DNA of 64,000 nt, taken from Bacteroidales bacterium (GTDB lineage Bacteria; Bacteroidota; Bacteroidia; Bacteroidales; Lentimicrobiaceae). Position 1 is the stretch's first letter. Every line of letters begins with the position of its first letter. The stretch is taken from positions 1-64,000 of the forward strand of contig JADIZB010000004.1 in NCBI GenBank assembly GCA_016705005.1. The letters are read 5' to 3'. Positions 16,026-23,493 of the stretch are shown here, one piece after another. Made by a program: the position numbers and the translations under genes. The notes below the pieces were generated by a model, which was not told the origin of the DNA, did no database searches, and saw nothing but the letters and a program-made list of their open reading frames with translations.

Positions 16026-16863
16026 TAGTATCCCGGATCTTCTGCAATACAGCTTCTTTACCAACTCCCTGCTGGCTGCCCTGTTGGCCAGCATCACCTG
16101 TGGCATTGCCGGTACCTATATTGTTGCCCGGCGAATGGTATTTATCAGCGGAGGAATAACCCATGCCTCATTCGGCGGAATCGGTATTGCCTGGTTTCTC
16201 GGGCTTAACCCGGTGGCCGGAGCTGCTGTGTTCAGCATCCTGTCGGCCATCGGTATCGAATTTGTTGCCAGCCGCTCCAACATCCGCGAAGATTCAGCCA
16301 TTGGAATTCTCTGGTCGCTTGGGATGGCACTGGGGATTATCTTTATTTTTCTGACTCCCGGCTATGCCCCCAACCTGATGTCGTACCTGTTTGGAAGTAT
16401 ACTCACCGTTGGCCCGGCCGACCTGTGGCTGATGGCTGCCCTGGCACTGTTCCTGGCGCTCTTCTTTACCGGATTCTACCACCTCATCATTTTCATCGCT
16501 TTCGATGAAGAATATGCAAGGGTTCACAAAGCCCCGGTTCAGTTGTTCAAATACCTGCTCATCAGTCTGGTTGCGCTTACCATTGTGCTTAACATCAGGG
16601 TGGTTGGTATAATACTGGTTATTTCTTTTCTCACGATTCCTCAATCAACCGCCAACCTGTTTACCAATAATTTTAAAACCATCATCTATCTTTCGATCCT
16701 GATCGGAATCATCGGTTCTGTAACCGGTCTGATGGTTTCCTATTTCTGGAACATACCTTCCGGAGCAACCATTATTTTTGCCTTTGTGTTGATTTTCGGT
16801 ATTGCCAAAGTTGTGCAATATCTGAAGTTCAGGTCGGATATAATAAGGCAGTTGAAAGATTAA
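16018..16863 (+). CDS. Metal ABC transporter permease (ZnuB-like)
   Basis: Membrane channel of the importer, 281 residues, ABC-3 family, with about eight hydrophobic helices. The start MIDSIPDLLQYSFFTNSLLAALLASITCG and the segment GGITHASFGGIGIAWFLGLNP are typical. The last 42 residues (VSYFWNIPSGATIIF ... RSDIIRQLKD) are the part copied twice downstream, at 18433-18561 and 20167-20295. It is the last gene of the importer operon and is followed by the T9SS propeller gene. The coding sequence itself is intact. Confidence 0.92.
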   Translation: MIDSIPDLLQYSFFTNSLLAALLASITCGIAGTYIVARRMVFISGGITHASFGGIGIAWFLGLNPVAGAAVFSILSAIGIEFVASRSNIREDSAIGILWSLGMALGIIFIFLTPGYAPNLMSYLFGSILTVGPADLWLMAALALFLALFFTGFYHLIIFIAFDEEYARVHKAPVQLFKYLLISLVALTIVLNIRVVGIILVISFLTIPQSTANLFTNNFKTIIYLSILIGIIGSVTGLMVSYFWNIPSGATIIFAFVLIFGIAKVVQYLKFRSDIIRQLKD

Positions 16864-16894
16864 GAATGTATCTGCCAGTTCGGGAAAATAATAT

Positions 16895-16902
16895 TATATT
16901 TG
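16895..16902 (+). promoter_or_regulatory. Candidate minus-7 box of propeller gene 1
   Basis: TATATTTG aligns with TATTTTTG (18643-18650) in the second cassette, and both are followed by a conserved acacttacaatct segment. The minus-33 match is poor in copy 1. Confidence 0.4.
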
Positions 16903-16956
16903 AATAATATATTAGACACTTACAATCTGTTACTTATATAATTAAAATAACTTTTT

Positions 16957-18162
16957 ATGAAGCAAATTATACTAATCCCGCTTTTATTAAGCCTGAATTC
17001 TTCCATTTATTCTCAGTGGGTTAGAACAAGTTACTATGGACCTTTTTCGATCACTCTTATGTCAAGTTATGGCGACACAATATTTCTCAGCAATGAAAAT
17101 GCCAATAATTATCTGTCGACTGATCATGGCGATCACTGGACAAGATTAAGCTCTCTGGGTATTAATATTGACCACATGTTTTTATACAGTATGTGGTTTA
17201 GTGGTAATCGTATCCTTGCCGGAACATCTGAGGGGATTTATTTATCCGAAGATAAGGGACAAAATTTCACTTTACAGAATCAAGCAGATAGAATAAGCTG
17301 TTTTATAAATTACCAAAACAAGTTAATGGCAGGTAACATAGCAGGTTTTGGGGGGCCTCGTTTATTTGTGAGTTCGGATCAGGGTATGAACTGGGCAATT
17401 TCCGGATCCGGGCTACCGGTTGATGCCTATGACATATACTGTCTGGAAGAATATAATGGAATGCTTATTGCAGGGACCGATTATGGAGTTTTTTATACAG
17501 ATGATATTGATTCCGGCTGGAACGAAATGACCGGCATCACTGGTTATCCGGGTGTATATGCTTTACTGAAAGTGGGTAACCGTTTATACTGTGGTACTGG
17601 TAGAGGATTATATTATACCGATGAAATTACAGCGGATCTTCAGCTTTGCGAGAACGGTATGGCAGGAGACGAGTACATTACTTCTCTCGCCCAGGTAAAC
17701 GGACATCTGTTTGTAGGCTGCCATTGGGGTGATGGAGTCTTCCTGTTGCGCAATTATGAAAATAATTTTGTTCGTTTAAATTCGCTATTGAATCCGCAGG
17801 TACTCCGATTGTGTATTGATGACGAATTTGTTTTCGCAGGCACATATGGGATGGAATACTTAAATGAAGGCGGGGTTTTTCGGCATGAACTTCAACCAAT
17901 AGTAACAATAAATGAATTAAATCCCCCTGTTCCGTTCCGGTTACTGGGAAACCCGGTAACCGATCTGCTTATGGTAGATTTCGATGAACAAGTCAAAGAA
18001 GGCATATTGACGATTTATTACCCCGACGGCAGAGAGATACGTAATTGTAAGATATTAAATGGTTCAGCAGAAGTGAATATGAGAGGGCTATCTTCGGGTT
18101 TGTATCTGGGTCAGGTTTTTTGCAATGAAAAATACTATCCCTTTAAATTCATCAAAATCTGA
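16957..18162 (+). CDS. Secreted beta-propeller protein with T9SS C-terminal domain, copy 1
   Basis: A 401-residue exported protein, substrate unknown. It starts with a signal peptide (MKQIILIPLLLSLNSSIYSQ). The body has Asp-box-like repeats (STDHGDHW, SEDKGQNF, SSDQGMNW) separated by about 40-60 residues, typical of sialidase/photosystem-stability-type propellers. The end (PFRLLGNPVTDLLMVDF ... GLYLGQVFCNEKYYPFKFIKI) is a complete T9SS sorting domain. A close tandem paralogue follows at 18706. Its position directly after the metal permease may be a result of the cassette duplication and not a sign of shared function. Confidence 0.8.
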   Translation: MKQIILIPLLLSLNSSIYSQWVRTSYYGPFSITLMSSYGDTIFLSNENANNYLSTDHGDHWTRLSSLGINIDHMFLYSMWFSGNRILAGTSEGIYLSEDKGQNFTLQNQADRISCFINYQNKLMAGNIAGFGGPRLFVSSDQGMNWAISGSGLPVDAYDIYCLEEYNGMLIAGTDYGVFYTDDIDSGWNEMTGITGYPGVYALLKVGNRLYCGTGRGLYYTDEITADLQLCENGMAGDEYITSLAQVNGHLFVGCHWGDGVFLLRNYENNFVRLNSLLNPQVLRLCIDDEFVFAGTYGMEYLNEGGVFRHELQPIVTINELNPPVPFRLLGNPVTDLLMVDFDEQVKEGILTIYYPDGREIRNCKILNGSAEVNMRGLSSGLYLGQVFCNEKYYPFKFIKI

Positions 18163-18222
18163 CCAGGATAGATTTTTTCTTCAACATGATTAAAGCTAAT
18201 TGTTAACTGATAACATTATCTA

Positions 18223-18342
18223 TCAACTGATTACAATCTTACTTTTGTGATCCTTCAGCCAGTAAACTGAGACTGAAATCTTCCAATCTTCGTCTCCATC
18301 TTTCTTTTTGAAGACAAACCGGGTACTAAGGTCGTTATCCAT
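18223..18342 (-). pseudogene. Conserved 39-codon minus-strand fragment, copy 1
   Basis: On the minus strand an open frame reads MDNDLSTRFVF...DGDEDW...VSVYWLKDHKSKIVIS and stops at 18223. The same segment with only a few changes (N3K, S6T and K12S) occurs at 19958-20077. In copy 2 the frame stays open further upstream, while here an in-frame stop and an extra base break it. It looks like the 3' end of a gene whose upstream part is lost. Family unknown. Confidence 0.4.
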
Positions 18343-18399
18343 ATCGCTTTCGATGCAATTATAATCGGTTTATTGGAATAATAAACGAACCTTGGGGCT

Positions 18400-18561
18400 A
18401 TGAAGAAGTGCTTCCGGGTTGAACAGACAACGATTTCATATTTCCGGAAAATCCTTTCAGCAGCTATTATTATTTTTGCTTTCGTACTGATCTTCGGCAT
18501 TGCCAGAACAATTCAGCGTTTGATCATCAGATCGGATATAAGAAAGCAGCTGAAAGATTAA
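18400..18561 (+). pseudogene. Permease-tail ORF, 53 codons, copy 2 of the ZnuB C terminus
   Basis: Codons 12-53 (18433-18561) are homologous to the last 42 codons of the permease at 16018: ISYFRKI ... IIIFAFVLIFGIA ... RSDIRKQLKD and stop. An in-frame ATG at 18400 gives a 53-residue protein with one hydrophobic helix and basic ends. It is either a displaced gene remnant or a small membrane protein. Differences from the third copy lie largely at third codon positions, so the sequence evolved as coding DNA. Confidence 0.55.
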
Positions 18562-18621
18562 GACTGTATTTACAAGTTTGCACCCATGATAGATTATATT
18601 TCTGTATTTCCCATAATATTT

Positions 18622-18650
18622 TTGGAATTGATTTTTGTAAAATATTTTTG
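18622..18650 (+). promoter_or_regulatory. Candidate promoter of propeller gene 2
   Basis: TTG at 18622-18624 and TATTTTTG at 18643-18650 are 18 bases apart. The minus-7 box aligns with that of copy 1. Confidence 0.4.
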
Positions 18651-18705
18651 TATAATATTGTAAACACTTACAATCTATTACTAATATTTGTAGAATAGCT
18701 TTTAT

Positions 18706-19941
18706 ATGAAGAAAATTTTATTAATCCTGCTATTATTTAGTCTGAATTCTTCCATTTATTCTCAGTGGATTAAGTTGAGTTGCCCGGATGAATACTCGAT
18801 CACTCATATGTCTCGTTATGGCGACACCTTATTTCTCGGTAATGGAAATGCTTCGAATTATCTGTCGACTGATCATGGTGATAACTGGACACCTTTTAGC
18901 TCTCTGATAAATTCAGATTTTCTTTACAGCATGTGGTTTAGTGGTAATCGTATCCTTGCCGGAACTACTCAGGGGATTTTTTTATCCGAAGATAACGGAC
19001 AAAATTTCACTCTACAGCAACAAGCAGATAGAATAAACTGTTTTTTAAATTACCAAAACAAGTTGATGGCAGGAAACATAGCGGTTTATGGAGGGCCTCG
19101 TTTATTTGTAAGTTCGGATCAGGGTATGAACTGGACAATTTCCGGATCCGGGTTACCGGTTAATGTCCATAAAATATTCTGCCTGGAAGAATACAATGGA
19201 ATGCTCATTGCAGGGACCGACAATGGTGTTTTTTATACAGATGACATTGATTCCGGCTGGAATAATGTAACCGGAATTTATTATCCGAATGTATATGCTA
19301 TGCTTAAAGTGGGTAACCGTTTATACTGTGGTACTAATCATGGCTTATATTACACAGATGAAATTACATCGGACCTTCAACTATGCCAGAACGGCATGGC
19401 CGGAGATGAGTATATTACTTCGCTCGCACAGGTAAACGGACATCTGTTTGCAGGCTGCCATTGGGGTGATGGAGTCTTCCTGTTGCGTAATTTTGAAAAT
19501 CATTTTGTTCATTTAACCGGATTATTGAATCCGCAGGTACTCCGCTTGTGTATCGATGACAACTATGTTTACGCAGGTACATACGCTGAGGAATACAGTC
19601 TTTTAGGTGGGGTATATCGGCAAGAACTTTCCACGATAGTTGCAACAAAAGAAGTAAATCCCCCAGTACCATTCCGGTTACAGGGAAACCCGGTAACCGA
19701 TCTGCTTAACGTAGATTTCGATGAACAAGTCAGGGAAGGCATATTGACGATTTATTACCCCGACGGCAGAGAGATACTGAATTGTAAGATTTTAAATGGT
19801 TCAGCAGAAGTGAATATGACAGGGCTATCTTCGGGTTTGTATCTGGGTCAGGTTTTTGCAATGAAAAATACTATCCCTTTAAATTCATCAAAATCTAACC
19901 AGATGGATTTATTCTTCAACATGATTAAAGCTAATTGTTAA
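18706..19941 (+). CDS. Secreted beta-propeller protein, copy 2, with altered T9SS C terminus
   Basis: A 411-residue paralogue of the protein at 16957, very similar throughout, with signal peptide MKKILLILLLFSLNSSIYSQ and the same Asp-box-like repeats (STDHGDNW, SEDNGQNF, SSDQGMNW). It differs at the end. After GLYLGQVF a run of six T in copy 1 is five T here (about 19853-19857), which shifts the frame and replaces the last beta strand (CNEKYYPFKFIKI) with an unrelated 29-residue tail. The T9SS domain therefore lacks its normal final strand and export may be impaired. A one-base assembly error is the alternative. Confidence 0.75.
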   Translation: MKKILLILLLFSLNSSIYSQWIKLSCPDEYSITHMSRYGDTLFLGNGNASNYLSTDHGDNWTPFSSLINSDFLYSMWFSGNRILAGTTQGIFLSEDNGQNFTLQQQADRINCFLNYQNKLMAGNIAVYGGPRLFVSSDQGMNWTISGSGLPVNVHKIFCLEEYNGMLIAGTDNGVFYTDDIDSGWNNVTGIYYPNVYAMLKVGNRLYCGTNHGLYYTDEITSDLQLCQNGMAGDEYITSLAQVNGHLFAGCHWGDGVFLLRNFENHFVHLTGLLNPQVLRLCIDDNYVYAGTYAEEYSLLGGVYRQELSTIVATKEVNPPVPFRLQGNPVTDLLNVDFDEQVREGILTIYYPDGREILNCKILNGSAEVNMTGLSSGLYLGQVFAMKNTIPLNSSKSNQMDLFFNMIKANC

Positions 19942-19957
19942 CTGATAACATTATCTA

Positions 19958-20077
19958 TCAACTGATTACAATCTTACTTTTGTGATCCTTCAGCCAGTAA
20001 ACTGAGACTGAAATCTTCCAATCTTCGTCTCCATCTTTCTTACTGAAGACAAACCGGGTAGTGAGGTCTTTATCCAT
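19958..20077 (-). pseudogene. Conserved 39-codon minus-strand fragment, copy 2
   Basis: Reads MDKDLTTRFVF...DGDEDW...VSVYWLKDHKSKIVIS and stop, nearly identical to 18223-18342. Here the frame is open for about 25 further codons upstream (…LVRLLFQQTDYNCIESD) with no start codon, which fits a 3' gene remnant better than a complete small gene. Confidence 0.4.
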
Positions 20078-20133
20078 ATCACTTTCGATGCAATTATAAT
20101 CGGTTTGTTGGAATAATAAACGAACCAGGGGCT

Positions 20134-20295
20134 GTGAAGAGGCGCTTCCGGATTAAGCAGATAACGATTTCATATACCTGGAATATTCCCTCCGGCACCA
20201 CCATCATCTTTGATTTTGTTCTTTTCTCCGGAATTGCAAAAACAGTTCAGAGCCTGATTATCCGTTCGGATATACGAAAACAACTTGGCCGCTGA
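20134..20295 (+). pseudogene. Permease-tail ORF, 53 codons, copy 3 of the ZnuB C terminus
   Basis: From GTG at 20134 the frame reads VKRRFRIKQITISYTWNIP..., then IIFDFVLFSGIA and RSDIRKQLGR before the stop. Codons 12-53 align with the permease end. The first 11 codons align only with copy 2 (MKKCFRVEQTT), so both tails share a new N terminus. The many synonymous differences from copy 2 contrast with the near-identity of the neighbouring segment. Confidence 0.55.
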
Positions 20296-20565
20296 CCCAC
20301 ACGGAAAACATCAACACCTTTAGAATAATACACGCGCATCAACCTGCAGTTCAGGCACGTAATGATGTTACCCCGTGTTGCATTGGCAGGATTCCAAATA
20401 TTCTGAAGGAAATTGAATTTCGCAGCCTTGTTAACCTGTATGCTGTTATCAGTCAGCTATCTGCGTTCCCGGGCCAGGCGTGGTTGGTTTGTTGTAGGCC
20501 TTGTGCCTTGGACAAAGCCCTGGAGCTAATCCCTGGTTATATGCGGTTGGAATTATTTTACAGCT

Positions 20566-20865
20566 TTAAAACTTGATAGAAAGTTGCAATGTTCCTCCAA
20601 ATCCCAATTCTATTATTTTCTGCAAAGTTGAGATTCGAGTTTCTTTTATGTTATTCTCAATTCTAGAAATATAGGATTTAGTTGTTCCGCATTTCGCTGC
20701 AAGTTCTTCTTGGGTCATTCCTTTTTCAATTCTTGCTTCTTGAATTAATGCACCGATTCTAAAAGAATCATAACCTTTCTCAAGTTTGTCTCTTTTTATT
20801 GTTCCGAGCTTTCCATATTGCTCATCTTTAAACTGTACCAGAGTTTTGACATTATTCTTTTTCAT
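20566..20865 (-). CDS. HigA-like XRE-family antitoxin
   Basis: A 99-residue DNA-binding antitoxin. Residues 36-90 are an HTH_3/XRE domain (IGALIQEARIEKGMTQEELAAKCGTTKSYISRIENN), with recognition helix TKSYISRIE. The N-terminal 35 residues (MKKNNVKTLVQFKDEQYGKLGTIKRDKLEKGYDSF) probably include the toxin-binding region. It overlaps the toxin gene by 14 bases and lies downstream of it, the HigBA-type order in which the toxin gene comes first. It probably autorepresses the promoter at 21205-21235. Confidence 0.88.
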   Translation of the reverse strand: MKKNNVKTLVQFKDEQYGKLGTIKRDKLEKGYDSFRIGALIQEARIEKGMTQEELAAKCGTTKSYISRIENNIKETRISTLQKIIELGFGGTLQLSIKF

Positions 20866-21202
20866 TGAAATATTCCTCCATGATTATTAATGCTGTTTCA
20901 ATTTCTTTTTTTGGTGTCTTTTGAGTTTTCTTTTGAAAGCTGTTTATGATGACAACCAACTTGCCTTGGTCAAAAAAGCAGAAAATTCTGAAAATATCTC
21001 TGCCTTGTTGTACCCGTATTTCATAGAGCCCACTTGTGTTTTCTATATGCTTTAGATAATTTTCAGGGACTCTGGGAAGTTCTTCAATAAGATCAAAGGT
21101 CCAGATTATCTTATCTTTTACTTTATCTCGCTGTTTTACAAAGAATTCTGCAAAATAATCTTTGTAAAAAATGATTGTTCTATTCCTCTTTTTTTCTGAC
21201 AT
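20852..21202 (-). CDS. RelE/HigB-family toxin (phage Gp49-like)
   Basis: A 116-residue toxin of the RelE/ParE superfamily, Gp49-like branch, expected to be a ribosome-dependent mRNA nuclease. Core features visible are the helix FVKQRDKVKDKIIWTFDLIEEL, then LYEIRVQQGRDIFRIFCFFDQGKLVVIINSFQKKTQKTP, where the Arg residues and the F-x-KKTxKTP stretch are typical of HigB-type toxins. The antitoxin follows with a 14-base overlap. The ATG at 21202 lies only two bases after a strong minus-7 box, so the transcript may be nearly leaderless. Confidence 0.87.
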   Translation of the reverse strand: MSEKKRNRTIIFYKDYFAEFFVKQRDKVKDKIIWTFDLIEELPRVPENYLKHIENTSGLYEIRVQQGRDIFRIFCFFDQGKLVVIINSFQKKTQKTPKKEIETALIIMEEYFNEKE

Positions 21203-21204
21203 TA

Positions 21205-21235
21205 CAAAGGTATATAAGTTGTCCTATAGTACAAC
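21205..21235 (-). promoter_or_regulatory. Toxin-antitoxin promoter with overlapping inverted repeat
   Basis: On the minus strand TTG (21232-21234) and TACCTTTG (21205-21212) are separated by exactly 19 bases, an ideal Bacteroidota promoter. The inverted repeat GTTGT (21218-21222) / ACAAC (21231-21235) with an eight-base spacer lies across the minus-33 region and is a good operator candidate for the HigA-like protein. Confidence 0.6.
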
Positions 21236-21321
21236 CAAAGTTGTCATATTTATTTTTACGGTTAAAGTCAACTGAATTTTTTGAATGTTGATATTTAAGT
21301 GTTTACTCAAATCGCATATAA

Positions 21322-21394
21322 CTATCTGCTATCTGCTATCTGTTATCTGTTATCTGTTATCTGTTATCTGTTATCTGTTACCTGTTATCTGTTA
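21322..21394 (-). repeat. Seven-base tandem array (TAACAGA on the minus strand) that begins at a stop codon
   Basis: About ten units of tctgtta/tctgcta (plus strand) run from 21322 into the 3' end of the LysM gene; the gene's TAA stop (21385-21387) is itself part of a unit. Because seven is not a multiple of three, the array places TAA in all three minus-strand frames. Confidence 0.85.
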
Positions 21395-23463
21395 ACGAGT
21401 TTCCGTTTATAATCTTTTAATTCATAAACCGAAGAAGCTGTGTTTTCATACCCGCCCGATTCTGTTTTCCAGAAATTAAAATCAGTGCTAAGACCTTTAT
21501 GCTTCACAGAACTCAGGCATTTCGTGAAAGTTCTGCCATAGGTAAATAGATTGTTCATGAAATAGAAACTGATATCGTAGCCAAGAAAAGCATAGTCATT
21601 TAAAACCGGCTCAGTTTTGTAGCGCTCCTTGAATGTATTCACGAATGATTGCACATCCGGATTGTTGTATTCGACAAACCAACCGTTATACAGGTGCGTT
21701 TTCAGATTAAGGAGGTACTGACTGTCGAGCTCCATCGATTCCCATTCGGGCAGTCCGATTACCGTAATATCATATTTCGACCTTGCATCATTCATTTTGC
21801 GCAACAAGGCAGGCAACAGGGCTTTATCGGAAGTAAGGACAAACACAACATTTTTCTTCCCGGCAACCAGGTTGTTGAATAACCCGGCATCAAAAGACTG
21901 GCTGTAGATGGCTTCCTTCACCTTCATAATGCCACCACTGTGCTTTTCGATTGCCGATCTGATGGCATCCGCCATACTGCTGTTTTCTTCTTTGTTACGC
22001 TTAATAATAAGTACATTCGAGCCGGAGAAACCATCTACAATATACCGGGCAATTTCGTTGTACTGGCTCCATGGAGAAGGCTGGATCTTGAATACGCTGG
22101 GATTATCCTGAAGAATTTCTGATCTTTGTGATAAAGGGTTTATCAATGGAATCGAGTGGCTGGCAGCGAATGAAGCCACCAGTTCAAAGCTCCTGGCGAA
22201 AAAAGGACCGATAATGAGATCAACATCAGCCATTTCAGTCTGAGCGAGAATTTTCTTCGTTTTTGACACATGCTCACCGGCGTCGGCATCATAAACATGC
22301 ACCTTTACATTCATCCCGGCTCTGGTAAGGGAGTCAATAGCGATGAGTGCGCCTTCATAGAACTGTATAAAATCCAGAGAATGGTATTCAGAAGGCAGAC
22401 GCAGTGAAGCAGGATCATTTGTATTAATACTATCGGCTTCTTCGAGCATAAAAGGAATCATCAATGCTATGTTGTAGGCCTGATATCGGTTCCTTTCCGG
22501 AACACAGGACCCTTCACTTCCCTTAACCGGTGTGCCTGCTGTTTCTGTTTGATGTTCAACAGGTTTATTTACATCTGGCACAGGTTCTGGTATAACCGTT
22601 ATGGGGAGAGGAATTCTGAGCACATCGTTTTTCCTGAGTTCTCCTCCCATACCAGGATTGGATTTCAGTATGTCAGAAATTTCAACTCCATACTGCTTCG
22701 CAATGCTGTAAAGGGTTTCCTTCTTTGCCACAATATGTTCCCTATAAGTTACGGCAGTCTGAATCTGCGGTTTTTCTATAGATACCGGTTCCTTTTTCAC
22801 CACCTGCCCCGAAGGTATATTGAGAATCTGTCCGGCTTTTAGTCCGTCGGATAAACCCGGATTTGCCGCGATCATTTCATCAATGGTAACATTGTACCTC
22901 TTCGACAGACTATAGATGGTTTCCTGTGGCTGGACAGTATGCTGAAGATTGGAGGGCCCGGCTTCCGGCTGTTTCTCAGTTTTAAGTTCCGGAATTAAAA
23001 TAGTCATCCCTATTTTCAGGGTATCAACGCCTGGATTGGCGACAATCAGGTCTTTCACCGGAACCTGATATATCCTTGAAATACCATACCATGTCTCTTT
23101 GGGTTCGATCGTATGGGTTCTGCCGGTTGCCCGGGAAGGCTGGTGACCGGTAATGGCAACTTCAGGCTCATTCTTTGTGCTGGTTACAACTTTGTCCTCG
23201 TCCGGTTTATAGGGAATTTTAATGACCTGATTCGCCTTAAGTCCGGCAGATATCTCCGGATTCGCCTTTACAATTTCTTCCTGAACAATGGCATAGGCTT
23301 CTGCTATGGCCGACAGGGTTTCTCCCGGACTCACAAAATGGATATAATATGGAATACCCCTGAGGTTTTCGATTATATCCGACCTCTTTATTTTCTGTTC
23401 CTGGGCAAAAAGGCTCAGAACAGGAACAACGAAGAATAGAGCAACAATGAATATCCTTTTCAC
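21385..23463 (-). CDS. LysM-repeat protein with a C-terminal periplasmic-binding-type domain
   Basis: A 692-residue exported protein. A signal peptide (MKRIFIVALFFVVPVLSLFAQ) is followed by four LysM domains at about residues 38-82, 116-158, 175-218 and 240-285 (for example HTVQPQETIYSLSKRYNVTIDEMIAANPGL in part), which bind peptidoglycan glycans. Residues 330-690 form a type I periplasmic-binding fold (YNIALMIPFMLEEAD, VDLIIGPFFARSFELVASFAASHSIPLINPLS, AFLGYDISFYFMNNLF), like ABC amino-acid receptors or LpoA. Such fusions are common in Bacteroidota and have no settled function; a wall-associated activator of peptidoglycan synthesis is one guess. It lies 30 bases after guaA, likely co-transcribed. 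Confidence 0.85.
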   Translation of the reverse strand: MKRIFIVALFFVVPVLSLFAQEQKIKRSDIIENLRGIPYYIHFVSPGETLSAIAEAYAIVQEEIVKANPEISAGLKANQVIKIPYKPDEDKVVTSTKNEPEVAITGHQPSRATGRTHTIEPKETWYGISRIYQVPVKDLIVANPGVDTLKIGMTILIPELKTEKQPEAGPSNLQHTVQPQETIYSLSKRYNVTIDEMIAANPGLSDGLKAGQILNIPSGQVVKKEPVSIEKPQIQTAVTYREHIVAKKETLYSIAKQYGVEISDILKSNPGMGGELRKNDVLRIPLPITVIPEPVPDVNKPVEHQTETAGTPVKGSEGSCVPERNRYQAYNIALMIPFMLEEADSINTNDPASLRLPSEYHSLDFIQFYEGALIAIDSLTRAGMNVKVHVYDADAGEHVSKTKKILAQTEMADVDLIIGPFFARSFELVASFAASHSIPLINPLSQRSEILQDNPSVFKIQPSPWSQYNEIARYIVDGFSGSNVLIIKRNKEENSSMADAIRSAIEKHSGGIMKVKEAIYSQSFDAGLFNNLVAGKKNVVFVLTSDKALLPALLRKMNDARSKYDITVIGLPEWESMELDSQYLLNLKTHLYNGWFVEYNNPDVQSFVNTFKERYKTEPVLNDYAFLGYDISFYFMNNLFTYGRTFTKCLSSVKHKGLSTDFNFWKTESGGYENTASSVYELKDYKRKLVNR

Positions 23464-23493
23464 ATCATCTGTTTTAAAAACCAGAAACGGAAA

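Noticed and set aside
18255..18500. 81-codon minus-strand frame between the propeller genes
   Set aside because: It crosses the permease-tail copy in antisense and has no equivalent in the second cassette; the conserved frames there are others.
21322..21394. Possible CRISPR or attachment site
   Set aside because: It is a simple seven-base tandem array without spacers.
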